Below, piece by piece: positions 55,850-64,000 of a stretch of 64,000 nucleotides of DNA. The stretch is taken from contig NZ_VOIQ01000002.1 of NCBI RefSeq assembly GCF_010470675.1, positions 186,001 through 250,000 on the forward strand, read 5' to 3'. The position numbers were made by a program, and so were the translations under genes. The stretch's first letter is position 1, and each line of letters begins with the position of its first letter. The notes below the pieces were generated by a model. It had not been told where the DNA came from, searched no databases, and saw nothing but the letters and a program-made list of their open reading frames with translations. Source of the DNA: Desulfovibrio sp. JC010. GTDB lineage: Bacteria; Desulfobacterota; Desulfovibrionia; Desulfovibrionales; Desulfovibrionaceae.

Positions 55850-56470
55850 TCAACTTGAAACGCCGGAGATCAATCCATTAACAAAAAGCACTGAAATCTT
55901 AACATCACCAATGTCGTCACAAGCAATGCATGTGGACCATGTCTCCAAAATATCATCGCCCTGCCGCTCATAACTATCATTGATCCATTGGTAACGTGAT
56001 ACGGATTTCATTTTGGAAAAATATTTCCCGAGAGACTCCTCACAAGCTCCGGGAAGCCCGACACAGGCCCGCCATAAAGAAATACTTCCGGCCAGAATAC
56101 TCCAGTCCAGTCCTTGCGGAAGGGCTGAGACCGGACGGGCGGTTTGCATGGGAATAAGCACATCTGCACCTTTGGAAAAAACATACCTTTCCACATTCCC
56201 GCCAAGTGCAAGTTCCGCAAAATGCAACTTAAAAGGTGAAACATGGCCGAAATAAGTCGCGAGAAATGAACCGTCCCCGTGCGTGAAATCAAGGGCCAGT
56301 TGCGGAATGCGCCCCCGCTCCTGCAGGAGATCCATTTTATCAAAACGAAGCGGTCCGAAATCTGAAGGTATAAGATTCCCGGAAGAAAAACCCTGCGGAT
56401 CAAGCAGCAGGGAAAGCAGGTAGAGGGATGGTTTTTCAAAACAGGACGGGGAGAAATCACTGGCGAACAT
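55850..56470 (-). CDS. Hypothetical protein next to a binding protein
   Basis: I do not recognise this 206-residue protein. It has no signal peptide or membrane segment, is mildly acidic, and contains five cysteines (including CIAC near residue 185). AGAGG precedes the ATG. It lies 17 bases after the periplasmic binding-protein gene in the same direction, so the two are probably one operon. Pattern alone suggests mixed alpha/beta structure; function is unknown. Confidence 0.68.
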   Translation of the reverse strand: MFASDFSPSCFEKPSLYLLSLLLDPQGFSSGNLIPSDFGPLRFDKMDLLQERGRIPQLALDFTHGDGSFLATYFGHVSPFKLHFAELALGGNVERYVFSKGADVLIPMQTARPVSALPQGLDWSILAGSISLWRACVGLPGACEESLGKYFSKMKSVSRYQWINDSYERQGDDILETWSTCIACDDIGDVKISVLFVNGLISGVSS

Positions 56471-56487
56471 TTAATTACCTCTGCATA

Positions 56488-57240
56488 TCAATCAGTGGGC
56501 TCACATGAATTACCGATTCCGATCTTCTTTAAGCCATCATTCAAGATACGGGCGTAAAAGCGTCCCTTTTCATCCCGCCTGAAAGCAACAAAAAGCTCAT
56601 TGACCCCAAAAGCCCGCGGTTCAATCTGGACTGTCTCACTGTACTTTCCGACTTCAGGATCAGTAACAGCCAGATAGCTGTAAACCATGGAATCGACCAC
56701 AGCACAATCAACGCGACCCTTAATAACTTTCATGATGTTGCTCTTGTCTGAAGGAGCAAAGTCGGCATTGATTGTTCCATTGGCAACAGCAGCATCAAGC
56801 TCCGGTGTATTTACGTATCCGGCAACAAAACCGACCTGCAACCCGGCCAGATCGTCCACACTCCCCCAAAGCACCGGATTTGCCCTGCGTTCCAGCAGAC
56901 TCACCGGACTGCAACCGTAACTCTTGGAAAAAATATACTTTTCCGCCCGCTCTTTTGAATAATATTCCGGAAAATAGCCGATGACTTTCGCGTCCTTATC
57001 CACCATATGCATGGACCTTTTCCATGGCAGGAACAGAATTTTCAGGTCATACCCCATGGCGGCAAAGGCTTTGCGGACAGTTATGGCACTGGTTCCCTCT
57101 CCGGAAAGGTGCTTTCCTACATAAGGCGGCCATTCAAGGGAACTGAGGTAAACAACATTATCGGCATGGACGCTTCGGGCTTTCAGTCCCAGCAATAAAA
57201 ATAAAATTGCCATATATATTTTGAAGCGCCCGATATTCAT
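56488..57240 (-). CDS. Periplasmic solute-binding protein, SBP_bac_3-like
   Basis: A 250-residue exported protein of the type II periplasmic binding fold (family 3 extracellular solute-binding). The signal peptide ends near SVHA. The pattern SLEWPPYVGKHLSGEGTSAI at the mature start, GYFPEYYSKERAEKYIFSKS, DLAGLQVGFVAGYVNTPEL and DCAVVDSMVY are typical of the orphan binding proteins found in signalling contexts. No permease or ATPase is nearby, so it may be a sensor or a periplasmic ligand carrier for a receptor. Ligand unknown. Confidence 0.82.
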   Translation of the reverse strand: MNIGRFKIYMAILFLLLGLKARSVHADNVVYLSSLEWPPYVGKHLSGEGTSAITVRKAFAAMGYDLKILFLPWKRSMHMVDKDAKVIGYFPEYYSKERAEKYIFSKSYGCSPVSLLERRANPVLWGSVDDLAGLQVGFVAGYVNTPELDAAVANGTINADFAPSDKSNIMKVIKGRVDCAVVDSMVYSYLAVTDPEVGKYSETVQIEPRAFGVNELFVAFRRDEKGRFYARILNDGLKKIGIGNSCEPTD

Positions 57241-57308
57241 ACATTAACTCCAAATCAAATTTTCATTTAATATGTACCTTTTCGAAATGCCAGGCAAGGG
57301 CAAATACT

Positions 57309-57343
57309 AAAAAAGAAATGCGGCACAACTGCTTGTGCCGCAC
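57309..57343 (-). terminator. Intrinsic terminator for a minus-strand transcript
   Basis: Stem AAGTGCGGCACAAG with TTGTGCCGCATTT on the minus strand, then TCTTTTTTAGT. It is the first terminator after the second Cache chemoreceptor gene. Confidence 0.82.
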
Positions 57344-57688
57344 TTCAATCTAACCACAACCGTAATTTATGTGAACAGGAGGAGATTTCACGCCGCTATT
57401 GCGCTCCACGAAAGAACTCCAGAACCGACCATTGTTCCTGCCGGATGTTTTACCGGCTTTCAACAGCTGTCCCAGTTTTCCAATGCATCTCATACTGATT
57501 GGACACCTGATAAAGACATTGCCTTCCTGCCCGGACAGGCAACCATCCTGCTGCAATCAGGAATACAGAACTGCGGCTTTGCGGACAATTCAAACCATGT
57601 CCTCGACATCTCCTCCCGGTTAACTCATCGAAAACGATGCCTTAACTATAAAATAAGTCTCTTTTCCAAATTGTCAGCACAGGCATGA
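57344..57688. other. Gap downstream of the chemoreceptor gene
   Basis: A 345-base stretch between the receptor stop codon and the terminator. Open frames exist on both strands (57335-57688 plus, 57350-57556 minus) but start at GTG and TTG without a ribosome-binding site and have no recognisable product. It may be a long 3' untranslated region or a decayed gene. Confidence 0.4.
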
Positions 57689-59560
57689 CTAAAAGTCATC
57701 ATCCCCCTGCATCAAAGCAGCAACAGCGTGAGAATTACTGCCGACACCGGACATTATCCCCGGCCTGTCTTCAGGAACGGTGAAGAACTGCATTGTATCC
57801 TGCAGCTTTACAGCCTGAGCAGAAAGCTCCTCCGAAGTTGAAGACAATTCTTCCGCAAAAGCGGCATTGCGTTGCACAACTTCATCAAGCTGGGTGACAG
57901 CCTTTGAAATCTGTTTCCCGCCTTCATACTGTTCACGGCTGGCCGCCGCCACTTCGGCAACAAGCTCTTCATTGCGGTTAATATCCTTAATCATGGAATC
58001 AAGCACCTGCTTGGCCCTTTCTGCTACCTGCAGACTTGAGCCGGTCAGTTCCCGGATTTCCCCTGCGGCAACCCCGCTTCTTTCCGCAAGCTTACGCACC
58101 TCAGAAGCTACAACGGCAAAACCTTTACCGTGCTCCCCGGCCCTTGCCGCCTCAATAGCTGCGTTCAAGGCCAGCAGATTGGTCTGGCGGGCAATTTCTT
58201 CAATTATGGACGTCTTCTCGGCAATATCCTGCATGGCATCTACAGTCTGAGCCACGGCCTGTCCGCCGTTCTCAGCTTCACGGGCGGTCTTGACCGCTAT
58301 TTCACGTGTTTCTTCGGCAAGCTCGGTGTTATTGGAAATATTTCCGGTTATCTCGGCAATGGAGGCGGAAACCTCCTCAACCGAAGCTGCCTGCTCAGTC
58401 GCCCCGGCTGAGAGATGCTGGGCAGAGGCGGAAACTTCCTCACTTCCTGCAGCCACCTGCTCCGCCGCGGATTTCACACCGACCACCACCCCGCGCAGGG
58501 AAGATATCATGCTTCCCAGCGAACGCATAAGATTCCCGATTTCATTGGGAGAGTTGCTGCTGACAGACTCAGTAAGGTCCCCCGCAGCCATTTTCCCGGC
58601 CACCTGCATCCCGTCACTCACGGGAACAATAACCAGCTTACGCACTGAAAAATAAACAATACCGCAAACCACCAGCACTATCAGCCCGCCCACAACGATA
58701 AGCACATTGCGCTGCATCACAGCGGCAGAAGCAAGATCGCTTTCATAGGCTGTAAGCATAACCAGCCAGCCGGTTTTGGGATCAGTTTTGTAAATCATGG
58801 CCTTGCTGCGCCCCTGCCAGTCGTAAAATTCCTGACCGTTTCCGGCGGCAAGGGCCCGTTGCATGAAATCATACTTGCTTAAATCTTTTAAAATCAATTT
58901 ATCAGCAGGATGATAGAGCACCAGCCCCTTGGCATCGGTCACAACCCCGTACCCTTCGGTGCCTACAACTACAGGCCGCACAAAACGGTCGGCAAAAGCC
59001 TTCCAGTCACCGAAGAGTGCAATTCCGCCGAGCAATTTGCCATTGGCATCCCTGACCGGGACACTGGCTCCGAAAAGCAGGCTTTTATCCGTCTTGGACC
59101 GGAAAACAGATTCGGTAATATAGCTGCTTTTACCATTCAAAATGGCTTTTACATAGTCACGTGAACTGATATCCAAACCATCCAGCACCCCGCCTTTACT
59201 GGTCTGCCCGCTGACCACCTTCCCATCACGGTCAAAGGTCAGTACGGCCCAGATGACTTCATTGTTGCGCATGGTCTCTTTAAATAATTCTCCGGCGGCA
59301 GAAGCATTGTCCTTAAAAATATCCTTCACCGCCTCCTGAGCGGAAAGACTTTTTACTACCGCCACGGTGTCGGTAATAAAAAGCTCAAGAGAGGAAGCAA
59401 TGATCGAAGCCTGACTTGTGGCTGACTCCATTGAATTATTGAGAACCATTTTATAGGAGGAATTCTGGACGTAAAAAACAAGACTTCCAATACCCACCAG
59501 TATTGATATGATTATCGGCAGCAGAATCACTCTCAGTAAACTACGGGACACCCAGCTCAT
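57689..59560 (-). CDS. Methyl-accepting chemotaxis protein with Cache sensor
   Basis: A 623-residue chemoreceptor. TM1 about 8-30; a double Cache periplasmic domain ([38 protein letters not shown]); TM2 about 283-305; HAMP; and the signalling domain with the tip [20 protein letters not shown] near 455-475. Unlike the receptor at 50297 it has no PAS domain. The final residues MQGDDDF are acidic and do not match the CheR-tethering pentapeptide. The start ATG follows GGAGAGG. The two Cache receptors share about the same sensor type, a likely result of old duplication. Confidence 0.94.
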   Translation of the reverse strand: MSWVSRSLLRVILLPIIISILVGIGSLVFYVQNSSYKMVLNNSMESATSQASIIASSLELFITDTVAVVKSLSAQEAVKDIFKDNASAAGELFKETMRNNEVIWAVLTFDRDGKVVSGQTSKGGVLDGLDISSRDYVKAILNGKSSYITESVFRSKTDKSLLFGASVPVRDANGKLLGGIALFGDWKAFADRFVRPVVVGTEGYGVVTDAKGLVLYHPADKLILKDLSKYDFMQRALAAGNGQEFYDWQGRSKAMIYKTDPKTGWLVMLTAYESDLASAAVMQRNVLIVVGGLIVLVVCGIVYFSVRKLVIVPVSDGMQVAGKMAAGDLTESVSSNSPNEIGNLMRSLGSMISSLRGVVVGVKSAAEQVAAGSEEVSASAQHLSAGATEQAASVEEVSASIAEITGNISNNTELAEETREIAVKTAREAENGGQAVAQTVDAMQDIAEKTSIIEEIARQTNLLALNAAIEAARAGEHGKGFAVVASEVRKLAERSGVAAGEIRELTGSSLQVAERAKQVLDSMIKDINRNEELVAEVAAASREQYEGGKQISKAVTQLDEVVQRNAAFAEELSSTSEELSAQAVKLQDTMQFFTVPEDRPGIMSGVGSNSHAVAALMQGDDDF

Positions 59561-59713
59561 ACAATCCTCTCCATTTTAAATCACAAAAAGACATGACTAC
59601 TCACCGTGAGCCGCAAAATAATCAGCAACAACACTAACCCAACTGAAAGTTTCAGTCCAACACAAATACAAACAAGGACGAATATATTATCATTATTCTA
59701 CTCACAGGATAGG

Positions 59714-59749
59714 ACAAAAAAAAGTCCGCAAGGTTGAATACTTGCGGAC
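59714..59749 (-). terminator. Intrinsic terminator after pdxA
   Basis: On the minus strand GTCCGCAAG (59749-59741) pairs with CTTGCGGAC (59732-59724), followed by eight T residues. Confidence 0.88.
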
Positions 59750-59774
59750 GAAAAAGTCATTATTTTAAAATCAA

Positions 59775-60755
59775 CTATGCATCTACCATCATTTCAGCAC
59801 AATCCATGGCAGCCTTGAAACTATCCAGAGAAGCTTTGCCGGTTCCGGTGATATCATATCCCGTTCCGTGATCAGGGGAGGTGCGCGGGAACGGCAGACC
59901 GAGGGTGATATTCACCGCCTCACTGAAATGAAGCAGCTTCAGCGGGGCCAACCCCTGATCATGGTACATGGCCAGCACCGCGCTGTAATCGCCCTGCGCC
60001 GCAAAATAAAAAACCGTGTCTCCGGGAAAAGGCCCCTCCACATCAAATCCCTTGGCCTTTGCTTCTTCAAGGGCTGGTTCAATAACCTTGATCTCCTCAT
60101 CCCCTATGCGCCCGGACTCCCCGGCATGAGGGTTCAGTCCGCAGACAGCAATAGGCTTATCAAGCCCCAAAGATTTAACAAGACCGTCAGTAAGCTCAAT
60201 GCAGCGCAGAATCCGTTCCTTGGTAATCAAAGCGGGAATATCCACAAATCTAGGATGAGTGGTCACCAGACTGACTTTAAGCTTCGGTCCCCCCAGATGC
60301 ATGCACACATTTTCGCGCCCAACCCCTGACCGGGTAGCCAGAAATTCAGTATGGCCCGGAAAATCAAATCCGGCCAGTTGCAGCATGGCCTTATTCAAGG
60401 GACAGGTCACCAGCCCGGCAAGAACCTTACGGTTCAACAAATCCATGGCCGTTTCCATGGCCTCCCCGGCGCAGCGTCCGCCCTCCGGGTCCGCAACCCC
60501 GACCTGAAGCTTAAAATCCTGCAACGCTTCCGGACAATAAAGATAATAGCCCGGCCCGGCATCAACAATCTTTTCCGGGTCATCCAGCACAGTATAAAAT
60601 TTCTCCAGCCCTAATTTCTCCAGATGATAAAGCAGACCATTTTCCGGTCCGATCATAAGAAACGCACGGTCAGCCTTGCGCTTTGCCAGCAGCCTGCAAG
60701 CCAATTCAGGACCAAGCCCATTAGGATCACCAAGAGTGATACATATATTTTTCAT
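59775..60755 (-). CDS. pdxA: 4-hydroxythreonine-4-phosphate dehydrogenase PdxA
   Basis: A 326-residue NAD-dependent enzyme that oxidises 4-hydroxythreonine 4-phosphate in pyridoxal phosphate synthesis. Markers are ITLGDPNGLGPE at the N-terminus, FPGHTEFLA, CGLNPHAGESGRIGDEE, MYHDQGLAPLKLL (metal ligands) and PRTSPDHGTGYDITG near the C-terminus. Length is normal. AGGAT lies before the ATG, and repeat R11 begins 18 bases upstream of the start, so it may lie in the leader. A good terminator follows. No other pdx gene is in the window. Confidence 0.96.
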   Translation of the reverse strand: MKNICITLGDPNGLGPELACRLLAKRKADRAFLMIGPENGLLYHLEKLGLEKFYTVLDDPEKIVDAGPGYYLYCPEALQDFKLQVGVADPEGGRCAGEAMETAMDLLNRKVLAGLVTCPLNKAMLQLAGFDFPGHTEFLATRSGVGRENVCMHLGGPKLKVSLVTTHPRFVDIPALITKERILRCIELTDGLVKSLGLDKPIAVCGLNPHAGESGRIGDEEIKVIEPALEEAKAKGFDVEGPFPGDTVFYFAAQGDYSAVLAMYHDQGLAPLKLLHFSEAVNITLGLPFPRTSPDHGTGYDITGTGKASLDSFKAAMDCAEMMVDA

Positions 60756-60772
60756 GGTATTAAAATCCTATT

Positions 60773-60871
60773 TGATGCGCTACGCGCTTTTAATAAAAGA
60801 TTTCGCCTCCGGCGGCTTAAACCCTTTTGCAAAAGGGTTTAAGAATCCCAAAACCTTTTATTAAACTTCGC
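60773..60871 (+). repeat. Interspersed repeat copy R11 (long form)
   Basis: Head GATGCGCTACGCGCTTTT, the box TTTCGCCTCCGGCGGC, the hairpin CTTAAACCCTTTT / AAAAGGGTTTAAG, the link GAATCCCAAAACC, TTTTATTAAACTTCGCTG. It is almost identical to R9 through the head, hairpin and link. Confidence 0.92.
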
Positions 60872-60949
60872 TGATTCAGATTTCGAAGACCGTCATAGGA
60901 TGTTATCTGCGAAGCATACTAAAAATCGTCTTTGGGAAAGAGGGGATGG

Positions 60950-61024
60950 GGTCTGGGGAAGGGGAGAAAACCCTTTGGGCGACAGCAAAGGGTTTTCTCC
61001 CCTTCCCCAGCCGCCGGAGGCATC
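60950..61024 (-). repeat. Interspersed repeat copy R12 with a divergent 25-bp hairpin
   Basis: Read on the minus strand: GATGCCTCCGGCGGC two bases after the glgB stop, followed by a perfect 25-bp stem (61010-60986 with 60977-60953) around an eight-base loop. The stem sequence is unlike other copies except for the inner AACCCTTTG. The usual link and tail are replaced. It probably also ends glgB transcription. Confidence 0.8.
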
Positions 61025-61025
61025 A

Positions 61026-62930
61026 CTACGCCTGTTCAGGGCGAAGTGCAATAGCTCCGAGGGGTGGCAGGGTAAGTTCGAGATAATATGGAAACGCGCC
61101 GAGGTCCCCAGCCTTATGGGCCTTGACCTTGCCTACATTACCTGCGTTTGACCCGCCGTAGATTTCAGCATCGGAATTGAAAATTTCCTCCCAGTTGCCA
61201 TCCTGCGGACAACCGAGGCAGTAGCCGGTGCGCACCACCGGAGTAAAGTTGAACACCCAGAGTACGGGAGCTTCGCCTTCGCTCTTGCGCAGAAAACTTA
61301 TGGTCGAAGACTTGTAGTCGTTAAAATCCACCCACTCAAACCCGGACCAGTCGGTATCATGCCTGTACATGGCCGGGTTCTCGTGCATGACCCGGTTAAG
61401 GTCGATTACCGTGTTACGCAAACCCTGATGGGAAGGGAAACCGAGCAGGGTCCAGTCAAGCTCCTGACGGCAATTCCACTCATTCCACTGCCCGAACTCG
61501 CAGCCCATGAAAAGCAGATTTTTGCCCGGATGCGCCCACTGATAGCAGAAGAGAAGACGCAGGTTGGCCATCTGCTGCCACATGTCACCGGGCATTTTTG
61601 AGAGCAGCGCACCTTTGCCGTGCACCACTTCATCATGAGAAAGAGGCAGGAAAAAATTCTCGCTGAAGGCGTAAATCATGGAAAAGGTCAGGCTGTTGTG
61701 ATGATAAGAGCGGTGAATGGGACTCTTTTCCATGTAATCAAGGGTGTCGTTCATCCAGCCCATGTTCCACTTGAAGGTGAAACCGAGTCCTCCGGTGTAG
61801 ACCGGGCGGGACACACCGGGCCATGAGGTGGACTCCTCGGCAATCATCATTGCGCCGGGAAACTGCTGGTGAACAACCATGTTCAATTTTTTTAACAGCT
61901 CAATTGCCTCGATATTCTCGTTGCCGCCATGCTCATTGGGAATCCACTCCCCTTCGCGGCGGGAATAGTCCAGATAAAGCATGGAAGCCACGGCATCAAT
62001 GCGCAAGCCGTCAATGTGAAATTCCTTGAGCCAGTAGAGAGCGTTGGCGAGCAGAAAGTTGCAGACCTCATGACGGCCGAAATTGAATATGTAAGTTCCC
62101 CAGTCGGGATGCTCACCCTTGCGGGCATCGGCATGCTCGTAGAGGGCGGTGCCGTCAAAGCGGCCCATCCCCCAATCGTCCTTGGGAAAATGTCCCGGAA
62201 CCCAGTCAAGGATAACACCCAGTCCGGCCTGATGGCACTGATCAATGAAGTAACGCAGATCGTCAGGATTGCCGTGGCGGGAGGTGGGTGAATAGTAGTG
62301 GGTGGTCTGGTAGCCCCATGACTCATCAAGGGGATGCTCGGCAATAGGCATCAACTCAATGTGGGTGAACCCCATGTCTTTGGCGTAGGGGATGAGTTCC
62401 TCGGTCAGTTGGCGGTATGTCCGGTAATCCCAGCCTTCACGACGCCATGAGCCGAGATGCACTTCATAAACGGAAACAGGTTTATCCAGAGGAAGCCCTG
62501 TTTTACGCCGCTCAGCCATCCAGCTTTCATCCTGCCATTCATAATTATTCAAGCCCCAGGTAACAGCAGCATGTCCGGGACGCATTTCAGTGCGGAAGGC
62601 AAACGGATCAGTCTTGGTTACCTCGTGTCCGTCACTCTGGACCACGTGGTATTTATACATCTGGCCGGGCTTCACACCGGGGATGAATCCGGCCCAGATG
62701 CCCGATACGCCCACAGGCATAAGCTTGTTGGCCCGGTTGTCCCAGCCGTTGAAATCGCCGGTGACGAAAATTTCACGGGCATTAGGGGCCCAGACCGCAA
62801 AACGGTAGCCCTCCTGCCCTTCATTCAGGTCAAAATGGGCACCGAGTATGCGGTATAAATCCCAGTGTTCCCCTTTGCCGAAGAGGAAAAGATCAAACGG
62901 AGCGATGTAAACTGGTAAAGTTTCTGACAT
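61026..62930 (-). CDS. glgB: 1,4-alpha-glucan branching enzyme GlgB
   Basis: A 634-residue GH13 enzyme that introduces alpha-1,6 branches into glycogen. A CBM48 domain lies at the N-terminus (about 25-110, [21 protein letters not shown]). The catalytic barrel contains the nucleophile Asp near residue 312 ([17 protein letters not shown]) and the acid/base Glu near 363 ([14 protein letters not shown]), then [12 protein letters not shown]. The N-terminal N1 domain of longer enzymes is missing, as in many short GlgBs. It follows glgA by about 90 bases in one direction, forming a glycogen cluster; R12 follows the stop. Confidence 0.96.
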   Translation of the reverse strand: MSETLPVYIAPFDLFLFGKGEHWDLYRILGAHFDLNEGQEGYRFAVWAPNAREIFVTGDFNGWDNRANKLMPVGVSGIWAGFIPGVKPGQMYKYHVVQSDGHEVTKTDPFAFRTEMRPGHAAVTWGLNNYEWQDESWMAERRKTGLPLDKPVSVYEVHLGSWRREGWDYRTYRQLTEELIPYAKDMGFTHIELMPIAEHPLDESWGYQTTHYYSPTSRHGNPDDLRYFIDQCHQAGLGVILDWVPGHFPKDDWGMGRFDGTALYEHADARKGEHPDWGTYIFNFGRHEVCNFLLANALYWLKEFHIDGLRIDAVASMLYLDYSRREGEWIPNEHGGNENIEAIELLKKLNMVVHQQFPGAMMIAEESTSWPGVSRPVYTGGLGFTFKWNMGWMNDTLDYMEKSPIHRSYHHNSLTFSMIYAFSENFFLPLSHDEVVHGKGALLSKMPGDMWQQMANLRLLFCYQWAHPGKNLLFMGCEFGQWNEWNCRQELDWTLLGFPSHQGLRNTVIDLNRVMHENPAMYRHDTDWSGFEWVDFNDYKSSTISFLRKSEGEAPVLWVFNFTPVVRTGYCLGCPQDGNWEEIFNSDAEIYGGSNAGNVGKVKAHKAGDLGAFPYYLELTLPPLGAIALRPEQA

Positions 62931-63016
62931 CAGGGCTAAGTCCTCTGGATTGCTGGAATTTACATATATTCAACAGCTGGTAAAATTTTTTAAACTGCTC
63001 TAAATCGCGATCAATA

Positions 63017-64000
63017 TTAAATTCTGGAACCGAGCCCGCGATACAATTTGATGTACTCGGCAGCCGAACGATCCCATGTGAATTGCTTGCGCATGGCCCG
63101 CTTGACCATTTTTTTCCACTCACTGCGGTTATGCCATGCATGCACGGCCTGCATCACCGCCTCGTAAAACAACTCAGCATCCGGTTTTTCAAAAGTGAAT
63201 CCGGTAGCATCATCTGTCGGATAGGGGGTGATGGTATCCCGCAGTCCGCCCACGGCAGTTGCAACCGGGGGTGTACCGAAACGCAGGGCGTAAATCTGGG
63301 TCAGACCGCATGGTTCATAGCGTGAAGGCATGAGAAAAATATCCGCTCCGGCCTGAATTCCGTGGGCCAGATCTTCAGTATAACCGACCTGCACGCAGAA
63401 CTGCCCGGGGTATTCCTCCATGAATTCCTGCAAACGGGCTTCGTAACCGAGATCACCCTCACCGAGTACGATGACGCCTACATCTTTCTCCATCAGCCTC
63501 GGCAGGATGTCAATGAGCAGGTCGATACCCTTCTGGTCCCGCAGACGGCCGATAAAACCGAGCACGGGTTTATCATCCAGCTGATCAGACATATAAAAAT
63601 CACGCAGCATGCTCCGCTTGCAGACCTGTTTGCCGCTGATATCCTCAGCACTGTAGCAGCAGGGCAAGAATTTATCTTCGCAGGGGTCCCAGACCGAGTA
63701 ATCGGCACCATTGAGGATACCGTGCAGTTTATGGGTCTGGCTGCCCAGAAAACCTTCCAGACCGCAGCCGAACTCAGGACCCAGAATTTCCTCCGCATAA
63801 GAAGGGCTGACCGTGGTCACGGCATCGCTGTAGGCAATGCTGGCCTTGAGCATGTTCAGATCACCGTAAAACTCGGCCCCGTGTATGGACCACGCCTCAG
63901 CAGGCAGACCGGATTCGTGGAAAAGCCTCTCGGAAAAACGGCCCTGAAAAGCAAGGTTGTGGATGGTGGTTACGGTCCTGATATTTTTCCAGAAAGAATC
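63017..64000 (-). CDS. glgA: Glycogen synthase GlgA, C-terminal part (5' end outside window)
   Basis: The minus-strand frame is open to the window edge and ends at 63017, giving the last 327 residues. GlgA elongates alpha-1,4-glucan from ADP-glucose. Visible marks are [10 protein letters not shown] and the start of the C-terminal GT-B domain, [44 protein letters not shown] and the sugar-nucleotide motif [20 protein letters not shown] with the catalytic Glu. It is upstream of glgB. The N-terminal KTGGL motif is beyond the edge, so full length is not checked. Confidence 0.94.
   Translation of the reverse strand, partial: DSFWKNIRTVTTIHNLAFQGRFSERLFHESGLPAEAWSIHGAEFYGDLNMLKASIAYSDAVTTVSPSYAEEILGPEFGCGLEGFLGSQTHKLHGILNGADYSVWDPCEDKFLPCCYSAEDISGKQVCKRSMLRDFYMSDQLDDKPVLGFIGRLRDQKGIDLLIDILPRLMEKDVGVIVLGEGDLGYEARLQEFMEEYPGQFCVQVGYTEDLAHGIQAGADIFLMPSRYEPCGLTQIYALRFGTPPVATAVGGLRDTITPYPTDDATGFTFEKPDAELFYEAVMQAVHAWHNRSEWKKMVKRAMRKQFTWDRSAAEYIKLYRGLGSRI

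Noticed and set aside
57335-57688. A 117-codon plus-strand frame after the Cache chemoreceptor
   Set aside because: It starts with GTG inside a terminator hairpin and has no ribosome-binding site or known domain.
60900-61151. An 83-codon plus-strand frame covering repeat R12 and the end of glgB
   Set aside because: It is made of repeat sequence and antisense glgB and has no start signal.

Overview
The window is a 64 kb piece of bacterial chromosome, densely coded, of roughly 50% GC. The gene set points to a motile, anaerobic sulfate-reducer-type deltaproteobacterium, most likely Desulfovibrionaceae (Maridesulfovibrio-like). The reasons are an oxygen-sensitive class III ribonucleotide reductase, a rubrerythrin-like diiron protein, a flavoredoxin, three methyl-accepting chemotaxis proteins, a sigma-54-type promoter before a hook gene, and the family-specific make-up of many hypotheticals. 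The taxon is an inference; there is no rRNA gene in the window. I saw no tRNA, rRNA, CRISPR array, insertion sequence or prophage.

Layout. 1-8206: end of rho, a BepA-like metalloprotease, ribF with an overlapping ClC channel, an acidic hypothetical on the minus strand, and hslVU. 8370-15954: a TPR protein, an orphan hook gene flgE with a clear sigma-54 promoter, a rubrerythrin-like protein, a chimera of two degenerate enzyme domains, a cysteine-rich lipoprotein and a chemoreceptor. 16577-21519: the livJHMGF branched-chain amino acid importer. 21702-26568: a flavin protein, a DUF1844 protein, argC, an EAL-HDOD regulator with cheR, and a lone receiver protein. 26768-29447: nrdG-nrdD on the minus strand behind a 520-base regulatory-looking gap. 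29969-34710: small hypotheticals, an unrecognised 525-residue protein, purU and a TRIC-like membrane protein. 34793-39859 (minus): a candidate cbiR-cobU-nrnA-polA operon. 39998-45445: a 48-residue small protein, an endonuclease Q-UvrD helicase fusion, and an unrecognised 603-residue protein. 45580-50176 (minus): a compact five-gene operon (DksA-like, KefB-like antiporter, NlpC/P60-like lipoprotein, ZIP transporter, flavoredoxin). 50297-64000: two Cache chemoreceptors, ettA, a diguanylate cyclase, a small binding-protein pair, pdxA, glgB and the 3' part of glgA.

The most striking non-coding feature is an interspersed repeat family with at least twelve copies (called R1 to R12 here). Each copy is modular: an optional head (GATGCGCTTCGCGCTTTT), a GC-rich box (TTTCGCCTCCGGCGGC), a hairpin, a link (GAATCCCAAAACC or CTCTGGACTCTCC), then TTTTATT and a tail (GCTTCGCCGC). 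The arms of the hairpin differ between copies but still pair, so the structure is kept while the sequence changes. Seven copies start within a few bases of a stop codon in the sense direction, one supplies the last codons of a gene, and two bracket the unrecognised 603-residue gene. I do not recognise it as a named element.

The best protein-level candidates for something undescribed are the chimera at 11806-13425, in which an Hpt-like domain lacks its phospho-histidine and a HisC-like aminotransferase domain lacks its PLP lysine, and the endonuclease Q-helicase fusion at 40196-43306.
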